From Cloacibacterium caeni (lineage in GTDB: Bacteria; Bacteroidota; Bacteroidia; Flavobacteriales; Weeksellaceae): a DNA stretch of 64,000 nucleotides. The stretch is from NCBI RefSeq assembly GCF_907163105.1, contig NZ_OU015321.1, positions 186,001 through 250,000 of the forward strand, written 5' to 3'. The notes beneath the pieces were generated by a model, which was not told where the DNA came from, searched no databases, and was given only the letters and a program-made list of their open reading frames with translations. The position numbers were made by a program, and so were the translations under genes. Positions 16,968-27,556 of this stretch are shown one piece after another. The first letter of the stretch is position 1; each line of letters begins with the position of its first letter.

Positions 16968-19307
16968 ATGAACAATAATAATTTTCAAACAGAAGAAATT
17001 CAAATCAAAGAAATAATCAGGCCTTATATAAAACGTTGGAAATGGTTTGTTTTAAGTGGAATATTAACATTGTCATTGGCTTATTTTTTTCTTAAAACAC
17101 AAAATGCTGTATATGAAACAGTATCTACTGTGCTCATCAAAGACTCTAAGAGATCTATGGGAGGACAGGATTTTGAAATGCTTAGAGATTTATCAGGATT
17201 AGGAAAGATGAATTCTGATGGAGTAGATAATGAATTAGAAGTATTTAAATCTAAAAAATTAATGACTACCGTAATTAGAGATTTAGGTTTAGAGACAGAT
17301 ATTTTTATCCCAGGTTTTTTTAAAGATACAGAAGTGTATGGAGACAGCTCTCCTATTATTGTTAAAATAGTAAATGAAAAGAAAAATGGAAAAAAAATAT
17401 CTCCAATTTTACTCATGATTGAAGGGGATAAATTAGTCTTATCATCTGAAGGTTATAGCAATAGAACAAGTTCTTTCAATAAAGTAATTTCATTACCAAA
17501 TGCCAATATCATCATTCTTAAAAATAAAAATTATAATAGTAAACCTATCAATAAGCTGAAATTAGATGTTTCAAATATCGAAAGCAAAACAAATCTATAT
17601 CAGACTAAATTAACAGCTGCTTTAGTCAACAAAGAAGTTACAGTCATAAAACTTTCTATGAATTATCCAAATGTAGACAAAGCTAAAGATATTATCAATC
17701 ATCTGGTGAAAGTTTATAATGCAGATGCAATTAATGATAAGAATCAAGAATCAAAAAAAACAGCTGAATTTATAGAGGAAAGGATTGCGAATGTTGGAAA
17801 TGATTTAGGAAATGTAGAAGCAAAAAAAGAACAATTTAAAAGAATCAATCAAATCACAGATTTAGCTACGGAAGCGAAGATTGGCTTAGAGACCTCTGCT
17901 GAAGCGAGAGCCAAACAATTAGAAATAGCTTCTCAGTTAGAACTTACCAACAGCTTAATAGATTTTGTTACCAAACAGGGTAATTTTCAAGCTATTCCAT
18001 CCAATATAGGACTAGATAATCCAGGAGCTATAGCTACAATAACCACGTATAATCAATTGGTTTTAGAACGAAATAGACTCTTAGAAAATGCAACACCTCA
18101 AAACCCTTTAGTCGTAGAGGTTACAAGTCGAATTAATAATCTTAGACCTACTATAATACAAAATCTTCAGAAAAGTAGGGATGGGCTAAGTCTTGCGGTG
18201 GATAAATATGTTCAAGAACAAAATTTAGTTTCAGGAAAAATTAACAAAATTCCTACTCAAGAAAAGTTGTTTAGAAGCATAGAACGCGAACAGCAAATTA
18301 AAGAAGCACTTTATTTATTATTACTCCAAAAAAGAGAAGAAACTCAAATTTCTCTAGCGGTTACTGCACCAAAAGCCAGAATTATCGATAAAGCTTTTAA
18401 AGGAAAACAGGTAGCGCCTAAATCTGCCATTATTATGTTTGCCGGATTATTGTCAGGTCTCCTTATTCCTTTCGCTTTTATTTATTTGATTGAATTATTT
18501 GACAATAAAATAAAATCAAAACATGATATTGAGAAAATTTATCATGGTAAACCTATTATTGGAGAAATTCCACAGTTGGAAAAAGGATCCGATGAACTGG
18601 TCAAAATAAACGATATGTCTCCATTAGCCGAAGCTTTCAGAATTTTGATTACCAACATGAATTTCATGATGAGAAAGAAAAAAGGAAAAGTGGTTTTTGT
18701 GACTTCTACCGTTAAAGGTGAAGGAAAAACATTTGTTGCGGTTAATCTAGCATTAACCATTGCAAGTCCAAATAAAAAAGTAATAATAATTGGAGCGGAT
18801 ATTAGAAATCCACAATTGCAAAGGTATAATTCAGATAGAAAAGGATTAAGAGGACTGACTGAATTTCTTCATGGAGAAAATGTAGAAATAAGTACACTTA
18901 TACATAAAAGTATTTATAACAATTATTTAGATGTAATTTATTCTGGAAGTATTCCTCCTAACCCAACGGATTTACTTTCTAATGGTAAGTTCGAAATTTT
19001 GATAGACGAACTTTCTCATACATATGATTATATTGTTTTAGATACAGCACCATTAATGTTAGTTACTGATTCATTCTTAATTTCTGAAGTAGCAGACGTT
19101 ACTTTATATGTTATAAGATCTAAATATACAGAAAAATTATTGGTAGATTTTGCAAGTAAAAATATAGAAGCTAATAAAATTAAAAATGTGGCATTTGTAT
19201 TAAATGATGTAAATAAAGATTACTTTGGCTATGGTAATAAATATGGTTATGGCTATGGTGTTGATAATAGAACGTTTTTTCAGAAATTTAAAGATAAGTA
19301 TTTATAA
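16968..19307 (+). CDS. wzc: Polysaccharide co-polymerase and tyrosine autokinase (Wzc-like)
   Basis: This 779-residue protein combines an N-terminal Wzz chain-length domain, a long periplasmic coiled-coil region (about 235-430) and a second membrane helix near residue 485 ([19 protein letters not shown]). A cytoplasmic BY-kinase domain follows, with Walker A at residues 584-588 (GEGKT), Walker A' in [10 protein letters not shown] and Walker B in [11 protein letters not shown]. The C-terminal tail has a tyrosine cluster ([13 protein letters not shown]) expected to be autophosphorylated. Such proteins control chain length and export together with the OPX lipoprotein, which is the neighbouring gene here. 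Confidence 0.93.
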   Translation: MNNNNFQTEEIQIKEIIRPYIKRWKWFVLSGILTLSLAYFFLKTQNAVYETVSTVLIKDSKRSMGGQDFEMLRDLSGLGKMNSDGVDNELEVFKSKKLMTTVIRDLGLETDIFIPGFFKDTEVYGDSSPIIVKIVNEKKNGKKISPILLMIEGDKLVLSSEGYSNRTSSFNKVISLPNANIIILKNKNYNSKPINKLKLDVSNIESKTNLYQTKLTAALVNKEVTVIKLSMNYPNVDKAKDIINHLVKVYNADAINDKNQESKKTAEFIEERIANVGNDLGNVEAKKEQFKRINQITDLATEAKIGLETSAEARAKQLEIASQLELTNSLIDFVTKQGNFQAIPSNIGLDNPGAIATITTYNQLVLERNRLLENATPQNPLVVEVTSRINNLRPTIIQNLQKSRDGLSLAVDKYVQEQNLVSGKINKIPTQEKLFRSIEREQQIKEALYLLLLQKREETQISLAVTAPKARIIDKAFKGKQVAPKSAIIMFAGLLSGLLIPFAFIYLIELFDNKIKSKHDIEKIYHGKPIIGEIPQLEKGSDELVKINDMSPLAEAFRILITNMNFMMRKKKGKVVFVTSTVKGEGKTFVAVNLALTIASPNKKVIIIGADIRNPQLQRYNSDRKGLRGLTEFLHGENVEISTLIHKSIYNNYLDVIYSGSIPPNPTDLLSNGKFEILIDELSHTYDYIVLDTAPLMLVTDSFLISEVADVTLYVIRSKYTEKLLVDFASKNIEANKIKNVAFVLNDVNKDYFGYGNKYGYGYGVDNRTFFQKFKDKYL

Positions 19308-19354
19308 AAACCATTAATTCAGTATAATAAAAGATTTCTTAGGTGGTATTAAAA

Positions 19355-20596
19355 ATGAATAATTTAATAGCCAAAATACCGAAACTAAAAAGCTTATCAC
19401 TTTATTTTTTTACCTCTATCATCACAGCGGTAATAGGTATTTTGATTAATCCTTTTTTATCAGTAGGGCTTAATCATAAAGACTTTGCAATATTAGGATA
19501 TTATTCTTCATTTAATATACTCTTTATGCCTTTGGTATCTCTTGTCTTAAGTAATTTTTATGCAAGGAAATATTATCTTGTAGATGATAATAAGAAAAAG
19601 GAGATCTATCAAACAATATTATCAATTTATATTATTTTTGGCCTTTTGTTATTGGCTCTACTGATTCTTGTATATTATTTTTATCATAAGTTTTTTGTGA
19701 GCTCTATAGAGTTTTTCCCTTATGCGATAATGAGTTTTTTACCATTGTATTTTTCTAATTTTTATAATCTTTATTTATTAGATTTAAGAATGGGAAATAA
19801 TGCAAAAAGATACAGTATAATTTCCATTCTTAACAGCTTGGTGAGTGCTCTTTTATCTCTTTGGTGGGTTTACTTTATTAAATATGGAGCAGTTGGAAGA
19901 TTGTCAGCCATTTTAATAACAAGCATTCTATTTGGCGTTTTTTCAATGAATGTTTATAAATTTAAATTTAAAATAGATAGAACAATAACTCGTGAAGCCC
20001 TTTCTTTCTCTTGGCCTCTAGTGATTTCTGCAATTTTAACATTTTTTTTCATGGGAGTAGACAGAACTTTTCTTGAAAAATTAAATGATAATTATAATCT
20101 TGGATTATACAATGTGGGGATTCAAATCGCAGGTTATATCGGTATATTCGGTTCAGTTTTGCTACAAACCTTTGATCCTGAAATTTACAAGTATTCTTCT
20201 AGGAATGAGATGAATAAGGTTTTCCAAATCATATTTTTGATTATTGGATTAGCAATAATACCCAATGTGGCATTTATGTTTTTTTCAAAATATATCATTG
20301 ATTTTTTGACATACGGAAAATATATTGAAGCGGCAAATTATGCAAATATATTATGTATTAAAAATGTTACAACTCTTTTTTCATTTACAATTTCGGGTGT
20401 GTTAATAAGTAAAGGTTTTTCTAAATTAGAAATGTATAATCGTTTTTTAGGTGCGTTTTTAAGTGTCATTATTTTTAAGGTTTTCATAGATAATTTTGGT
20501 TTTTATGGAGCGGCTTGGGGACAAGGAATTTCTTGGTTAATCATGGGAGTAATTAGTTTATTAACATTTTATATTTTTAAAAAAAATGAAACTTAG
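19355..20596 (+). CDS. wzx: Oligosaccharide flippase (Wzx-like)
   Basis: About 413 residues, almost entirely hydrophobic, with around 12 predicted membrane helices in the MATE/MOP-type pattern of Wzx flippases (FTSIITAVIGILINPFL near the N-terminus, ALSFSWPLVISAILTFFF in the middle). It should flip the undecaprenyl-linked repeat unit across the inner membrane. The ATG at 19355 is preferred to the GTG at 19343. Base composition turns visibly more AT-rich from here onward, marking the start of the variable central block. Confidence 0.85.
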   Translation: MNNLIAKIPKLKSLSLYFFTSIITAVIGILINPFLSVGLNHKDFAILGYYSSFNILFMPLVSLVLSNFYARKYYLVDDNKKKEIYQTILSIYIIFGLLLLALLILVYYFYHKFFVSSIEFFPYAIMSFLPLYFSNFYNLYLLDLRMGNNAKRYSIISILNSLVSALLSLWWVYFIKYGAVGRLSAILITSILFGVFSMNVYKFKFKIDRTITREALSFSWPLVISAILTFFFMGVDRTFLEKLNDNYNLGLYNVGIQIAGYIGIFGSVLLQTFDPEIYKYSSRNEMNKVFQIIFLIIGLAIIPNVAFMFFSKYIIDFLTYGKYIEAANYANILCIKNVTTLFSFTISGVLISKGFSKLEMYNRFLGAFLSVIIFKVFIDNFGFYGAAWGQGISWLIMGVISLLTFYIFKKNET

Positions 20597-21560
20597 TGTA
20601 ATAGTTCCAGTTTATAATGTAGAAGAGTATTTAGAAAAGTGTCTTAACTCCATACTTAGCCAATCTTTTACAGACTATGAATTGATTTTGGTGAATGATG
20701 GATCTACTGATGCTTCAAAAAAAATTTGCTTAAATTTTGCAAATTTAGACTCAAGAATTGTGTATCTAGAAAAAGAAAATGGAGGGCTGAGCTCTGCCAG
20801 AAACATGGGGCTTACATATGCTAAAGGCGAGTATATTAGTTTTATTGATAGTGATGATTGGATCGAGCCAGAAATGTTCTTAGGAATGATAAGTGATTTG
20901 ACTTTAAATGATGCCGATATTGTAATTTGTGGTCACTATGTGAGAAGTATGGAAGGCTTGATAATAGAAAAAGAAAATAAATTTTTTGAAACCAAAATTT
21001 ATAATGGTCTAAAAGCTGCCGAACTAGTTGTGATGGACAACGAAATCCAAAGTTTTGCATGGAACAAAATTTATAAAAAAAAATTGTTTAATGGGATTAA
21101 ATTTCCTGTAGGAAGATTATATGAAGATATTGCGGTAGCCCATGAAATTTTGTTTAATGCTCGTAAAGTAATTCTTTCTGAAAAATTTTATTATAATTAT
21201 TTAAGAAGAGAAGGCAGTATTTGTCTTGACCCCAACAAAGCTAATAAAAGAATAAAAGATTTATATTGGGTTTTTAAAGAAAGATATTTATTTGTGAAAA
21301 AGAAAAAAGAGCTAAACGAAATTTTTCACAACTATGAGAAAATTTTTTTCCTTAGAGCACTTAATTTTTTACATTTTTTAATTAAGAACGAGAATACAAA
21401 TTCAGATGAATATAGAACTGAAATGGATTTTCTAAAAACAATGGATATACTCAAAAATCCAATAATTAATTGGAAAGTAAAGTTTGAGTATTTGTTATTT
21501 TCCAATTTTAGAAATTTGTATATTCTTTTAATTAAGTTATTTTATTATTTAAAAAAATGA
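20586..21560 (+). CDS. GT2-family glycosyltransferase
   Basis: This 324-residue GT-A fold enzyme has the GT2 hallmarks SVIVPVYNVEEYLEKCLNS and LILVNDGSTDASK, with the metal-binding DSDDW of YISFIDSDDWIEPEMF. It lacks long membrane helices, although a short hydrophobic segment lies near the C-terminus. It overlaps the flippase gene by 11 bp, which suggests coupled translation. It is the only GT2 enzyme in the cluster. The linkage it forms is not deducible. Confidence 0.9.
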   Translation: MKLSVIVPVYNVEEYLEKCLNSILSQSFTDYELILVNDGSTDASKKICLNFANLDSRIVYLEKENGGLSSARNMGLTYAKGEYISFIDSDDWIEPEMFLGMISDLTLNDADIVICGHYVRSMEGLIIEKENKFFETKIYNGLKAAELVVMDNEIQSFAWNKIYKKKLFNGIKFPVGRLYEDIAVAHEILFNARKVILSEKFYYNYLRREGSICLDPNKANKRIKDLYWVFKERYLFVKKKKELNEIFHNYEKIFFLRALNFLHFLIKNENTNSDEYRTEMDFLKTMDILKNPIINWKVKFEYLLFSNFRNLYILLIKLFYYLKK

Positions 21561-22684
21561 AAGTTACATTTTTTACTAATTTTATAAATCATCACCAGGT
21601 TCCTGTTGCAGATGAATTTTTTAAAAAACTGGGACAAAATTATACTTTTGTTGCAACCATGCCTATTCCTAATGTCAATTTAAAACTTGGGTATCCTGAC
21701 TTTTCAGACAAACCATATCTTTTAAAGGCATTTGAAAATGATGAAAACTATCAGAAAGCAATATCATTAGCCATGTCTTCAGATATAGTCATTTTTGGTG
21801 CTGCTCCTAAGTCTTTGATAAAAGAGAGACTAAAAAAAAATAAATTAACATTTGTATACAGTGAAAGATGGTTCAAGAAGGGGTATTCTATTTTATTTCA
21901 TCCTAAATTTTGGCTTAATTTAATTAAAAATTATTATCCTTATATCCACAAACACTACTATATGTTATGTGCTAGTGCTTTTACAAAAAAAGATGTAAAT
22001 CTTTTAGGGCTTTTTATAAATAAATGTTTTAAGTGGGGATATTTCCCAGAAATAAACAGCACTAATAGCAATATTATTAAGAAGGAAAACAAAATATTAA
22101 CTTTACTGTGGGTCGGTAGATTTTTAGATTGGAAACATCCTGAACTATCCATTAAACTAGTGAATCAATTAAAAAATAAAGGATATTCTGTAAAATTAGA
22201 AATGGTGGGAGAAGGGCCATATCTAAATAATATAAAAGAAATGGTAAAATCTTTTCAACTGGAAAATGAGATTGCTTTTTTAGGAAGTTTACCCAATAAT
22301 AAAGTGGTGGATAAATTTAGAGAAGCAGATGTGTTTCTTTTTACTAGCGATAGAAATGAAGGATGGGGGGCTGTATTGAATGAAGCATTAGCCAATAGAT
22401 GTGCCGTTGTGGCCTCAGATGAAATAGGCTCTGTTCCCTATCTCTTAGAACATAATATCAATGGATTAATTTTTAAATCGGGAAATCTTAATGATCTTTT
22501 TGATAAGGTAGAAATATTGATTAAAAACCCTCATTTAAGACATCAATTTAGTGAAAACGGATTTCTCACAATTAAAAATACTTGGAATGCTAAAGATGCG
22601 GTGAATAATTTTTTTATTTTAGTAGACCATTTAATGAATCATACTCAATATAAAGACATAAAGGGACCTGCTTCTAAAGCTTAA
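21557..22684 (+). CDS. GT4-family glycosyltransferase
   Basis: This 375-residue protein has a GT-B fold. The donor-site half is clear: TLLWVGRFLDWKHPELSIK, EMVGEGPYLNNIKEM, and an intact E-x7-E in RNEGWGAVLNEALANRCAV. The N-terminal acceptor domain is divergent and AT-rich, as is common for serotype-specific enzymes. It overlaps the preceding gene by 4 bp. It probably adds one sugar of the repeat unit at the cytoplasmic membrane face. Confidence 0.88.
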   Translation: MKVTFFTNFINHHQVPVADEFFKKLGQNYTFVATMPIPNVNLKLGYPDFSDKPYLLKAFENDENYQKAISLAMSSDIVIFGAAPKSLIKERLKKNKLTFVYSERWFKKGYSILFHPKFWLNLIKNYYPYIHKHYYMLCASAFTKKDVNLLGLFINKCFKWGYFPEINSTNSNIIKKENKILTLLWVGRFLDWKHPELSIKLVNQLKNKGYSVKLEMVGEGPYLNNIKEMVKSFQLENEIAFLGSLPNNKVVDKFREADVFLFTSDRNEGWGAVLNEALANRCAVVASDEIGSVPYLLEHNINGLIFKSGNLNDLFDKVEILIKNPHLRHQFSENGFLTIKNTWNAKDAVNNFFILVDHLMNHTQYKDIKGPASKA

Positions 22685-22691
22685 ATATATT

Positions 22692-23864
22692 ATGAATATT
22701 CTTATTGCAAATACACAAGAATTTAATCCTTTGATTGGTGGGGTAGAAAGAGTTTCTACTCTGCTTACTCATGAATTAGTGAAGTTAGGATATAATGTTT
22801 ATTTTTTAGCGTATCACAAAAGCCCATTTAGTAAGCCCTACAAACCTCCTGTTACACAATTTTTTTTACCCAATATTAATGAAATTTCAAGCCAAGAAAA
22901 CATTGATTTTTTTCTGAAAATAATTAAAGAAAAAAAAATTGATATAGTGTTAAATCAAGCAGGGAATATTGTTGATTTCTCTAACCTCTGTATGAAAGTA
23001 AAGGAAAGTTCAAGTATAAAACTACTGTCTGCTTTACATATTAATCCAGATTTTAAGTTGAAACAATTGCAAGTAGATGCTAAAACAACCATTCATAATT
23101 TCTATCATCCAAAATTTATTAGAAGAAAAATTTTATATTTTTCTAGAAAAAAGAAAATATTTAATTACTATAAAAAATTTTATAATAAATTATATAATGA
23201 GTCTGATAAAATAGTTTTATTGTCTGAAAGATATTATTCTGTTTTTTCAAAATTTGTAGAACCCATTACAGATGATAAATTAGTAGCAATTCCTAATCCT
23301 AATACTTTATATCCTGATGACAAAGACCTTATAAATAAGGAAAAAATAATATTATATGTCGGTAGGCTAGACTATGCACACAAACGCCCAGATAGAATAA
23401 TTACAATTTGGAATAGTTTAGAAAAAGAATTTCCTGAATGGAGTTTGAAAATAGTAGGAGACGGTCCTTATTTGTCTCATTTAAGAAAAAAAGTTAACGC
23501 ATTACATTTAAAAAATGTCGAGTTTTTAGGATTTGTGAATCCCCTTGAGTATTACTCCCAAGCTTCTATTCTTTGTATGACATCTAATATAGAAGGGTGG
23601 CCATTAGTACTTAATGAAGCTTTGTGCTTTGGAACAATTCCTTTTGCTTTTACCAGTTTTGAAAGTATATATGATATTCTAGATGATGGAAAAACGGGTT
23701 ATTTAATAAAACCATATGATTTGAAAACTTATACTAATCAGTTGAGACTTTTAATGTCTGATGAAAATAAACTGTATAGCATGGCTCAAAATGCTATTAC
23801 TTCATCCAATAGATTTGATAAAAAAAAGATTATAGATAAGTGGATAAATTTATTTAATGAATAA
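22692..23864 (+). CDS. GT4-family glycosyltransferase
   Basis: This 390-residue GT-B enzyme starts MNILIANTQEFNPLIGG-VER, the classic glycine-rich N-terminal loop of GT4 proteins. The C-terminal half has ILYVGRLDYAHKRPDRI, LKIVGDGPYLSHLRK and the intact E-x7-E of SNIEGWPLVLNEALCFG. It belongs to the AT-rich central block and is followed by an overlapping glycosyltransferase gene. Acceptor and linkage are unknown. Confidence 0.9.
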   Translation: MNILIANTQEFNPLIGGVERVSTLLTHELVKLGYNVYFLAYHKSPFSKPYKPPVTQFFLPNINEISSQENIDFFLKIIKEKKIDIVLNQAGNIVDFSNLCMKVKESSSIKLLSALHINPDFKLKQLQVDAKTTIHNFYHPKFIRRKILYFSRKKKIFNYYKKFYNKLYNESDKIVLLSERYYSVFSKFVEPITDDKLVAIPNPNTLYPDDKDLINKEKIILYVGRLDYAHKRPDRIITIWNSLEKEFPEWSLKIVGDGPYLSHLRKKVNALHLKNVEFLGFVNPLEYYSQASILCMTSNIEGWPLVLNEALCFGTIPFAFTSFESIYDILDDGKTGYLIKPYDLKTYTNQLRLLMSDENKLYSMAQNAITSSNRFDKKKIIDKWINLFNE

Positions 23865-25077
23865 TATGAAGATTCTTTGGATTGTTAATATCATTTTGCC
23901 AGCTCTTTCTAGGGAGCTCAATCTTACCGTAAGTCCTTTTGGAGGTTGGCTAGTTGGTCTTTCTGAACAACTTAAAAATTGTGAAAATATAGATCTCCAC
24001 ATAGTGACTGTAAGAAAAAAAACAAAGTCTTTTTCAAAAAATATTGATGGTATTTATTACTATACGGTGGATAACTCAGAAGAACAATGGAAACATTTGC
24101 AAAGAGAAATCATGCCAGATGTTGTTCATATTCATGGAACAGAATTTAATTATGGGTTGAACTTTATTAAAGCTAATGGTGCTGAAAATGTTGTTTTTTC
24201 TATTCAAGGTCTAGTGTCTGTCATAGGAAAATATTATCTAGCAGGAATTTCCACATTAGATATTTTAAAAAATATTACCCTTAGGGATATTTTAAGAAGA
24301 GACACTCTTTTTCAAGCCCAAAAAAAATTTAAAAAAAGAGGTCTTGTAGAAAAAGAACTTTTCAATACATGCAATTACGTAATTGGAAGAACAGAATGGG
24401 ATAAAGCGCATACGTTGAAATTAAATCCTAAGATGACCTATTTTCATGGAGGAGAAATTTTAAGAAATAGCTTTTATGAATCTCATAAATGGGATTATAA
24501 AAATTGTGAACCATACACTATTTTTTTAAGTCAAGCAGGTTATCCCATCAAAGGACTTCACCAAGTGCTAAAAGCTGCATATTTACTGAAAAATAAATAT
24601 CCTCAACTGAAAATAAAAATTGGAGGAAAAAAAATAGAAGAAGAAGGATGGATGAATAAATTAAAAATAAATGGGTATGCCAATTATGTGAAAAATTTAA
24701 TCAAGCATCTTAATCTTAAGAACAATGTAGAATTTATAGGATTTTTATCTGAAGAACAAATGAAAGAACAATATTTAAAATCAAATGTTTTTGTTTGTCC
24801 GTCATCAATTGAAAACAGTCCTAATTCTCTTGCTGAAGCCCAAATATTAGGGGTGCCAAATGTTTCTTCATATGTAGGAGGAATACCAGATATGGTTAAT
24901 CATAATAAAAATGGCTATCTTTATCGTTTTGAAGAAGTAGAAATGTTGGCTTTTTATATAGACGAAATCTTTAAAAATAAAGAAATAAATCATTTTTTTG
25001 AGGAAAAAATTGCCCAAAGACATAATCCAAATATAATAACACAACAATTATTGCAAATTTATAATTCTGTAAAATGA
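23857..25077 (+). CDS. GT4-family glycosyltransferase
   Basis: This protein of about 403-406 residues has an N-terminal segment (ALSRELNLTVSPFGGWLVGL) and a DVVHIHGTEFNYGL motif typical of GT4 enzymes. The donor-site motif SSIENSPNSLAEAQILGVP has Glu at both E-x7-E positions. Two ATGs are possible: 23857, overlapping the previous gene by 8 bp, and 23866, just after its stop. I keep the first. Its exact sugar specificity is unknown. Confidence 0.88.
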   Translation: MNNMKILWIVNIILPALSRELNLTVSPFGGWLVGLSEQLKNCENIDLHIVTVRKKTKSFSKNIDGIYYYTVDNSEEQWKHLQREIMPDVVHIHGTEFNYGLNFIKANGAENVVFSIQGLVSVIGKYYLAGISTLDILKNITLRDILRRDTLFQAQKKFKKRGLVEKELFNTCNYVIGRTEWDKAHTLKLNPKMTYFHGGEILRNSFYESHKWDYKNCEPYTIFLSQAGYPIKGLHQVLKAAYLLKNKYPQLKIKIGGKKIEEEGWMNKLKINGYANYVKNLIKHLNLKNNVEFIGFLSEEQMKEQYLKSNVFVCPSSIENSPNSLAEAQILGVPNVSSYVGGIPDMVNHNKNGYLYRFEEVEMLAFYIDEIFKNKEINHFFEEKIAQRHNPNIITQQLLQIYNSVK

Positions 25078-26258
25078 TTGCAAATTTTATAAAAAAAGAG
25101 TTTATTCTATTAGTAATGATCTTCATTACTTTTATTAATCCATTCTTCTATGGCAAAAGAATGGCATTATTGATTGTACTTTTTATCATTTTTAGAATCA
25201 AAGAAAGTTTACGCTTGTTAGATATCAATTTTTTTCTATTATTATTTTTTTCTGTTTCATATGAACTTTTTTCTTCTTTTAATACCAATTATAATGATGA
25301 TGGTCTTATAAGTGTTATCCCTAATATGTTTGTTCCTTCGTTTTTGTATTTGTCAGGAAAATATATTTCAAAAAAATATGATAGAGAAGAAGTTCTAGTA
25401 TTTTTATTTTTGTTTTTAACATTCACTTTTTCTTTGGTTCCCATGATTTCTATTTTAGAACAAATAATAACCAATGGTTTTATAGAGGGTAAAAGAACAA
25501 TGTATTTATTATGGAATAAAGGTAATTACATTAGTGCTACAAATATCTCTGCTTTTTTTGTGTTAAATATGGTTTCTTTAGGGTTGATAAACATAAAATA
25601 TGATAAATTATGGGTGAAGCTAATAATATTTTTGTTATTTCTATTTTCGTTAATTTGTGTTTTGAGGTTAGGGAGTAGAACTCAATTATTAGTTTCTTTA
25701 ATTAGCTTTATTTTATTATTTTTTAAAAATTTTAAAAATTTTTCTTTTTTTCACAAAACCACTGTTATTTTAATATCAATATTTTTCTTCTTTTACATTA
25801 TAAATAATATTGATTTTAATTCAGATTGGCTTAAATTTTATAAAAACCGATATGATAGCGAAGAGTATGGAGTGGGTACAGCAGGGGGGAGAACCTATAG
25901 ATGGATAGGTAGCCTTGAATCTATTTTTACTGACCCATGGGGTTGGGGTCTTGAAAAGTATGGACATGCTCATAATATGTGGCTTGACATAGCGAGAATG
26001 GGCGGGGCAATCTCTTTTTTACTTTACTTAGCTTTTACTTTATCTGTTTTTTTTAGTTTCTATAAATTATTGAAATTAGAAACAACAAAATTATTTCTCA
26101 AAAATTATTTTATTGTTTATTTGATTGGGTTTTTATTAGTGTTCTTTGTAGAGCCAATAATGGAAGGGTATTATTTACTTTTTTTGTTGTTTTGTATCTT
26201 TACGGGAATAATATCACAATATGTTAACAACCTTAAAAATAAGCCAACTATATATTGA
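25074..26258 (+). CDS. wzy: O-antigen/capsule polymerase (Wzy-like)
   Basis: This 394-residue, very hydrophobic protein has about ten to twelve predicted membrane helices and one larger periplasmic loop. The loop holds the GGRTYRWIGSLESIF and GWGLEKYGHAHNMWLDIARM segments, a pattern seen in Wzy/WaaL-type O-antigen polymerase domains. In a cluster with Wzx and Wzc it should polymerise the repeat units at the periplasmic face. The start overlaps the upstream gene by 4 bp. A ligase function cannot be excluded from sequence alone, but the context favours polymerase. Confidence 0.82.
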   Translation: MIANFIKKEFILLVMIFITFINPFFYGKRMALLIVLFIIFRIKESLRLLDINFFLLLFFSVSYELFSSFNTNYNDDGLISVIPNMFVPSFLYLSGKYISKKYDREEVLVFLFLFLTFTFSLVPMISILEQIITNGFIEGKRTMYLLWNKGNYISATNISAFFVLNMVSLGLINIKYDKLWVKLIIFLLFLFSLICVLRLGSRTQLLVSLISFILLFFKNFKNFSFFHKTTVILISIFFFFYIINNIDFNSDWLKFYKNRYDSEEYGVGTAGGRTYRWIGSLESIFTDPWGWGLEKYGHAHNMWLDIARMGGAISFLLYLAFTLSVFFSFYKLLKLETTKLFLKNYFIVYLIGFLLVFFVEPIMEGYYLLFLLFCIFTGIISQYVNNLKNKPTIY

Positions 26259-26338
26259 AATGAAACTTTATTTTTTAAGAAAAAACTACAAAATAAATAT
26301 TTTTTTTGATGATAATAAGTGAATTTTAAAAAATTAAT

Positions 26339-27520
26339 ATGAAAATTATATATTATAGCAATTTAGTTCCTTTAGAGTTAAGAGAAGAAATCAAATCTAA
26401 AACCGGTTCTTATCCCTCTCAAGCGGCTCAAAAATTTCACAGTTTATTGTCAGAAGGTCTTAAAAACTTTACTTCATTACAAAATATTTCTTCATTACCT
26501 ATTAGTGGGGATGTGTCTCAAGAAATAGAATGTAAAAATTTTCAAAATCATGATTTTTTCTTTACAGGTTTTAATAAAAAAGGTTTAATAAGACAAATAT
26601 TTAATGTATGGTATTCATTTATTCTCACATTCAAACTTTATAGGAAAAATAATATTAATTATGCAGTTTTTGACTACCTGAATCAATCTGTAACGATTGG
26701 AGGGTATATTGCTTGTATGATTTTAAAAGTGAAAAAAATTGTAATTGTAACTGACTTGCCTCAGTATCAGCATATAAATAAAAATAAAGGTCTCATTAAT
26801 AAATGGTATATTAAATTTTTATTGAAATTTTTAAATTCTTTTGATGGGTATATTTTATTAACCAAACAAATGAATGATGTAGTCAATAAGAATTTGAAGC
26901 CCAATATCATTATGGAAGGACTCGTAGATGCAAACTATGAAGTGGGAGTAACCTATGAAAGGAAAAAAATTATATTGTATGCAGGAGGTTTATATGAAAA
27001 ATATGGGGTAAAGAAACTAATAAATGCTTTTTTAGCATTAGAGTTAAACGATTTTCAATTACATTTATATGGGTGGGGCGATTTAGAACAATACATAAAA
27101 TCTTGTGAGGTGAAACATAACAATATTAAGTTTTTTGGAGTTGTACCAAATAGTGAAATAGTGAAATTATTACCCGAATGTACTTTATTAGTAAATCCTA
27201 GACCTTCTTCACTAGAGCTTTCTAAATTCTCTTTTCCATCAAAAATTCTAGAGTATATGTTGTCTGCCACTCCTGTAGTAACAACAAGACTGCCCGGCAT
27301 TCCAGAAGATTATTCTAATCATCTTTATTTTTTTGATGATGAATCTGAAATTGGTATTAAAAACACTTTGAATAATTTGATGAGTTTATCTTCAGAGGAG
27401 TTATTTCAGAAAGGACAATTAGCCTCAAAATTTGTTATGAATGAAAAATCAAATAAAATACAAGCGCAAAAAATAGTTAATTTTTTATATTCGAATCCTA
27501 CTTTAAATAAAAAAAGTTAA
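26339..27520 (+). CDS. Glycosyltransferase, GT4-like
   Basis: This 393-residue GT-B protein has a weakly conserved N-terminal half. The recognisable donor half reads IILYAGGLYEKYGVKKLINAF, LHLYGWGDLEQYI and LLVNPRPSSLELSKFSFPSK, followed by ILEYMLSATPVVTTRLPGIP. The second acidic residue of the donor motif appears as the E of ILEYM, as in exopolysaccharide GT4 relatives. An 80-bp AT-rich gap separates it from the polymerase gene. Confidence 0.85.
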   Translation: MKIIYYSNLVPLELREEIKSKTGSYPSQAAQKFHSLLSEGLKNFTSLQNISSLPISGDVSQEIECKNFQNHDFFFTGFNKKGLIRQIFNVWYSFILTFKLYRKNNINYAVFDYLNQSVTIGGYIACMILKVKKIVIVTDLPQYQHINKNKGLINKWYIKFLLKFLNSFDGYILLTKQMNDVVNKNLKPNIIMEGLVDANYEVGVTYERKKIILYAGGLYEKYGVKKLINAFLALELNDFQLHLYGWGDLEQYIKSCEVKHNNIKFFGVVPNSEIVKLLPECTLLVNPRPSSLELSKFSFPSKILEYMLSATPVVTTRLPGIPEDYSNHLYFFDDESEIGIKNTLNNLMSLSSEELFQKGQLASKFVMNEKSNKIQAQKIVNFLYSNPTLNKKS

Positions 27521-27556
27521 TAGAAATAAATATTAAAAGGAGAAATTATTTTAAAA